Of a DNA stretch of 52,706 bases, positions 50,057-52,706 are shown piece by piece. The position numbers and the translations under genes were made by a program. Each line of letters begins with the position of its first letter. The first letter of the stretch is position 1. The stretch lies in the NCBI GenBank assembly GCA_017475005.1, contig JAFVGI010000043.1, forward strand, positions 1 through 52,706. The letters run 5' to 3'. This DNA comes from Prevotella sp. GTDB lineage: Bacteria > Bacteroidota > Bacteroidia > Bacteroidales > Bacteroidaceae. A model generated the notes under the pieces. The model was not told the origin of the DNA. It saw nothing but the letters and a program-made list of their open reading frames with translations, and ran no database searches.

Positions 50057-51892
50057 ATGGGTAAAGAGATTAAATTCAGTTTGGTATTTCGCGATATGTG
50101 GCAGAGTGCCGGCAAATACCAGCCACGTGTAGATCAATTAGTAAAAGTAGCTCCTGCCATCATCCGTATGGGATGTTTTGACAGAGTCGAGACCAATGGT
50201 GGCGGCTTTGAACAGGTAAACCTCCTCTATGGCGAGAACCCCAACAAGAGCGTCCGCGAGTGGACAAAGCCTTTTCATGAGGCGGGCATTCAGACCCACA
50301 TGCTCGACCGTGCCCTGAACGGCCTGCGTATGAGTCCTTGTCCAAAGGACCTGCGAAAACTCTTCTACAAGGTTAAGAAGGCGCAGGGTACTGACATCAC
50401 ACGTATCTTCTGCGGACTTAACGACCCCCGTAATGTTATTCCTTCTATACAATATGCCCACGAGGCTGGCATGATAGCACAGGCAGCACTGTGCATCACT
50501 CATTCTCCAATACATACCGTAGAGTATTACATCGACCTCGCAAAGACCTTCATCGATGCCGGTGCTGACGAGATATGTCTCAAGGATATGGCGGGCATCG
50601 GACGTCCGGAATCCATTGGCAAGATATGTGCCGGCATCAAAAACTATAAGAAGGATATCATCATACAGTATCACTCTCATGCCGGACCTGGTTTCAATAT
50701 GGCTTCTATCCTCGAGGCTGCTCGTGGCGGCTGTGACTATATCGACTGTGGTATGGGACAGCTGGCATGGGGCACAGGACATGCCGATGTCATTGCCGTA
50801 CAGGAGATGCTGAAGGATGCCGGCTTCAAGGTCAAGGAGATAAATATGGAGGCATACATGGATGTCCGCACCCAGATGCAGGAGATGATGGACGACTTCC
50901 TCGGATTCTACATTCCTTCTCTCAACCACCTCAATAACTCACTGCTCGTGAAACCGGGATTACCTGGTGGCATGATGGGTTCGCTGATGACAGACCTTGA
51001 GGACAACCTCCGCTCCCTGAATATATGGAAGGAGAAACACGGCGAGGCACAGCTGACTACCGACCAGCTTCTCGTAAAACTCTTCGACGAGGTGGCTTAC
51101 GTATGGCCGAAGGTGGGTTATCCTTGCCTGGTGACACCATTCTCACAGTATGTCAAGAACCTTGCGCTGATGAATGTCATACAGATGGAGAAGGGCAAGG
51201 CTCGCTGGTCTATGATAGCAGAGAATATATGGGACATGATTCTCGGTAAGTCAGGAAAACTGCCTGGCAAGGTGGATTCAGTTTTCAAGGATATGGCAAC
51301 GCGCGAGGGCCGTAAGTTTATTACTACCGACCCACAGGACAACTATCCAGATGAGCTCGACGTCTATCGTGCTAAGATGGCAGAGAAGGGTTGGGACCTT
51401 GGCGAAGACGATGAGGAACTCTTCGAATATGCCATGCACCCACAGCAGTACGAGCTTTACAAGAGCGGTGCTGCGAAGGCTGCCTTCGAGAAAGACCTTG
51501 AGGAACGCCGCACAGCAAAGGCTGCTGCTTCTGCTGCATTGCCGGAGAAGGTGAAGGTGGCTGTTCACGGAAAGGTTTATGAGGTGACAGTATCATACGG
51601 TGACGATGCTCCTGCTGCCAGTGAAGCACCAAAGGCTGCTGAAGCTGCCGCTGCCGGTGAGGGCGTTGAAGTCCTCGCTCCGCTGGAGGGAAAGGCTTAT
51701 CTCGTGCAATCTACGTCAGAGACACCGAAGAAGGTGGGCGACTACGTAAAGGAGGGTGATGTGATATGCTACATCGAGGCCATGAAGGTGTTCAACCGCA
51801 TCAAGGCAGAACAGTCGGGCACCATCACGTCAATACGCTTCAACAGCGGCGACTCCGTTGCAGAGGACGATGTGCTGATGACGATTAAGTGA
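50057..51892 (+). CDS. oadA: Oxaloacetate decarboxylase alpha subunit / carboxyltransferase with biotin carrier
   Basis: This 611-residue protein has a carboxyltransferase TIM barrel (about 5-270: FRDMWQSAGKYQPRVDQ, DEICLKDMAGIGRP with the metal-site Lys, IQYHSHAGPGFNMA with metal His). A PYC_OADA domain follows (about 290-480), then an Ala/Pro-rich hinge and a biotinyl domain (about 535-611). The biotinylated Lys577 is in EAMKVFN; the usual AMKM is AMKV here. It transfers the carboxyl of oxaloacetate to biotin, and OadB then releases it with Na+ export. PycB is a close alternative, but oadG and oadB next to it favour the sodium pump. It is followed by the leader element. Confidence 0.92.
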   Translation: MGKEIKFSLVFRDMWQSAGKYQPRVDQLVKVAPAIIRMGCFDRVETNGGGFEQVNLLYGENPNKSVREWTKPFHEAGIQTHMLDRALNGLRMSPCPKDLRKLFYKVKKAQGTDITRIFCGLNDPRNVIPSIQYAHEAGMIAQAALCITHSPIHTVEYYIDLAKTFIDAGADEICLKDMAGIGRPESIGKICAGIKNYKKDIIIQYHSHAGPGFNMASILEAARGGCDYIDCGMGQLAWGTGHADVIAVQEMLKDAGFKVKEINMEAYMDVRTQMQEMMDDFLGFYIPSLNHLNNSLLVKPGLPGGMMGSLMTDLEDNLRSLNIWKEKHGEAQLTTDQLLVKLFDEVAYVWPKVGYPCLVTPFSQYVKNLALMNVIQMEKGKARWSMIAENIWDMILGKSGKLPGKVDSVFKDMATREGRKFITTDPQDNYPDELDVYRAKMAEKGWDLGEDDEELFEYAMHPQQYELYKSGAAKAAFEKDLEERRTAKAAASAALPEKVKVAVHGKVYEVTVSYGDDAPAASEAPKAAEAAAAGEGVEVLAPLEGKAYLVQSTSETPKKVGDYVKEGDVICYIEAMKVFNRIKAEQSGTITSIRFNSGDSVAEDDVLMTIK

Positions 51893-51899
51893 TTGACAA

Positions 51900-52022
51900 T
51901 GCAAAAGTACGAAGTAGGATGTAGGAATTACGATGTGTCGGCTTTGCCGAGTACGAAGTATAAAGTACATCCACCTTCCAACATCAACCTTCTAACTCGC
52001 AGCGAAGCGAGAATACATCAAA
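51900..52022 (+). repeat. Dispersed leader element, copy 2, between oadA and oadB
   Basis: This is the second copy of the element at 2215-2340. Hairpin 1 is CGGC-TTT-GCCG (51946-51956 region) in place of CGC-TGAT-GCG, and hairpin 2 CTCGC-AGCGAA-GCGAG is unchanged. Simple TTCAAAA repeats follow up to the oadB start. Confidence 0.8.
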
Positions 52023-52059
52023 CTTCAAAATTCAAACTTCAAAATTCTTAACTGAATAA

Positions 52060-52706
52060 GTGGAAATACTACAGAATATATGGAACATGACCGCCTTTGC
52101 GCAGACAGGTGGTGATTATACGTTCCTCATCATGATAGTTATTGCCTGCATCCTGCTCTATCTGGGCATCGTGAAGAAGTATGAGCCGCTGTTGCTCATA
52201 CCAATCGGCATGGGTGTGCTGCTTGCCAATTTCCCTGGCGGCGGCATGGGGGTGTCACAGGCAACATCAGAGGGTCTCGTAACCTTGCCTGACGGTACGC
52301 AGGAGGTGATATGGGATATGCCTCTGCATAAGATAGCGCACGAGCTGGGCTTGATGAACTTCATTTATTACATGTGCATCAAGACGGGTTTCATTCCGCC
52401 AATCATCTTCATGGGTGTCGGTGCGCTGACAGACTTCGGTCCTATGCTGCGCAACCTGCGCCTGTCTATCTTCGGTGCCGGAGCACAGTTTGGTATCTTT
52501 GCCGTACTGCTCTGCTCCCTCGCAATGGGATTCACACCGCAGCAGGCTGCCTCCCTGGGCATTATCGGCGGTGCTGACGGACCGACGGCAATCTTTACTA
52601 CAATAAAACTGGCGCCGGAACTGCTCGGACCTATTGCCATCGCGGCATATTCATACATGGCGCTCGTGCCGGTCATCATACCGCTGGTGGTGAAGCTGCT
52701 GTGCAC
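52060..52706 (+). CDS. oadB: Sodium-pumping oxaloacetate decarboxylase beta subunit (5' part)
   Basis: The reading frame is open from GTG at 52060 to the window edge (215 codons). The protein begins VEILQNIWNMTAFAQTGGDY, then a hydrophobic helix (FLIMIVIACILLYLGIVKKYEP). It contains MGVGALTDFGPML and GIIGGADGPTAIF, where the Asp of the GADGPT motif binds Na+ in the characterised family. The subunit decarboxylates biotin-CO2 and drives Na+ out. It is cut by the window, not visibly broken. The 167-bp gap from oadA is filled by the repeat element. Confidence 0.93.
   Translation, partial: MEILQNIWNMTAFAQTGGDYTFLIMIVIACILLYLGIVKKYEPLLLIPIGMGVLLANFPGGGMGVSQATSEGLVTLPDGTQEVIWDMPLHKIAHELGLMNFIYYMCIKTGFIPPIIFMGVGALTDFGPMLRNLRLSIFGAGAQFGIFAVLLCSLAMGFTPQQAASLGIIGGADGPTAIFTTIKLAPELLGPIAIAAYSYMALVPVIIPLVVKLLC

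Overview
The window reads as a chromosomal segment of a Prevotella-like member of the Bacteroidales. The reasons are consensus Bacteroidetes promoters (TTTG, about 20 bp, TAnnTTTG) instead of sigma-70 boxes, an almost complete lack of Shine-Dalgarno sequences, and typical family content: DUF4421, DUF1015, DUF4369, a Bacteroidetes-type LptD, meso-diaminopimelate dehydrogenase, M64 lipoprotein peptidase, GH2 and GH28 glycosidases, and a sodium-pumping oxaloacetate decarboxylase. Placement at genus level is an inference. I see no rRNA, CRISPR array, insertion sequence or prophage; one tRNA-Gln gene is present.

Layout. 1-2372: 3' end of a gene with an Asn/Glu-rich tail, a 12-copy heptamer array, a DUF4421 gene on the minus strand and a repeat-rich leader. 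2373-5523: DUF1015 protein, MATE exporter, guanine deaminase. 5524-10466: tandem promoter-like modules, then the operon nif3-like / zinc-ribbon coiled coil / aguA / aguB / holA. 11076-15157: an XRE regulator, and minus-strand genes for a GH28 pectinase, a flippase-like membrane protein and carboxynorspermidine decarboxylase. 15276-24558: a long plus-strand run (TenI/ThiE-like, prs, ftsB-like, membrane protein, DUF4369 lipoprotein, pyrC, plsC, cysteine desulfidase, two secreted unknowns). 24559-25491: a non-coding, palindrome-rich, apparently decayed island flanked by two copies of the dnaK terminator region. 25492-32789 (minus): dnaK with sigma-54-like promoter elements, then, beyond the divergent tRNA-Gln, a compact gene run fabI / PurF-like protein / ACT protein / UPF0210 / ddh. 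32946-35339 (plus): Sfp-type PPTase, M64 peptidase, gamma carbonic anhydrase. 35311-39582 (minus): priA and an LTA-synthase-like membrane sulfatase. 39712-39905 (minus): a strong candidate for an unannotated small RNA. 40154-48312 (plus): AsmA-like protein, GH2 beta-galactosidase, LptD. 48350-52706 (plus): alanine/glycine:cation symporter, then oadG, oadA and a truncated oadB.

How the genes work together. AguA and AguB make putrescine from agmatine, and NspC completes a carboxyspermidine-type route to spermidine. Prs, PyrC and PlsC supply nucleotide and phospholipid precursors next to a division protein. FabI and the PPTase face each other across a shared promoter region with a 16-bp perfect palindrome and both serve acyl-carrier-protein chemistry. 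The Oad subunits and the AGCS symporter probably share a sodium cycle.

Most interesting: (1) a promoter-plus-terminator transcript of about 190 nt with a GNRA-capped hairpin at 39712-39905; (2) two tandem sigma-54-type -24/-12 elements upstream of dnaK; (3) a PurF-like protein that has lost its glutaminase nucleophile, in an operon with ACT and UPF0210 proteins; (4) leaderless-looking GTG starts exactly 5 nt after a -7 box; (5) two copies of a 5'-leader element with a covarying hairpin upstream of DUF1015 and oadB; (6) C-poor short tandem repeats just after stop codons, always in the same sense.
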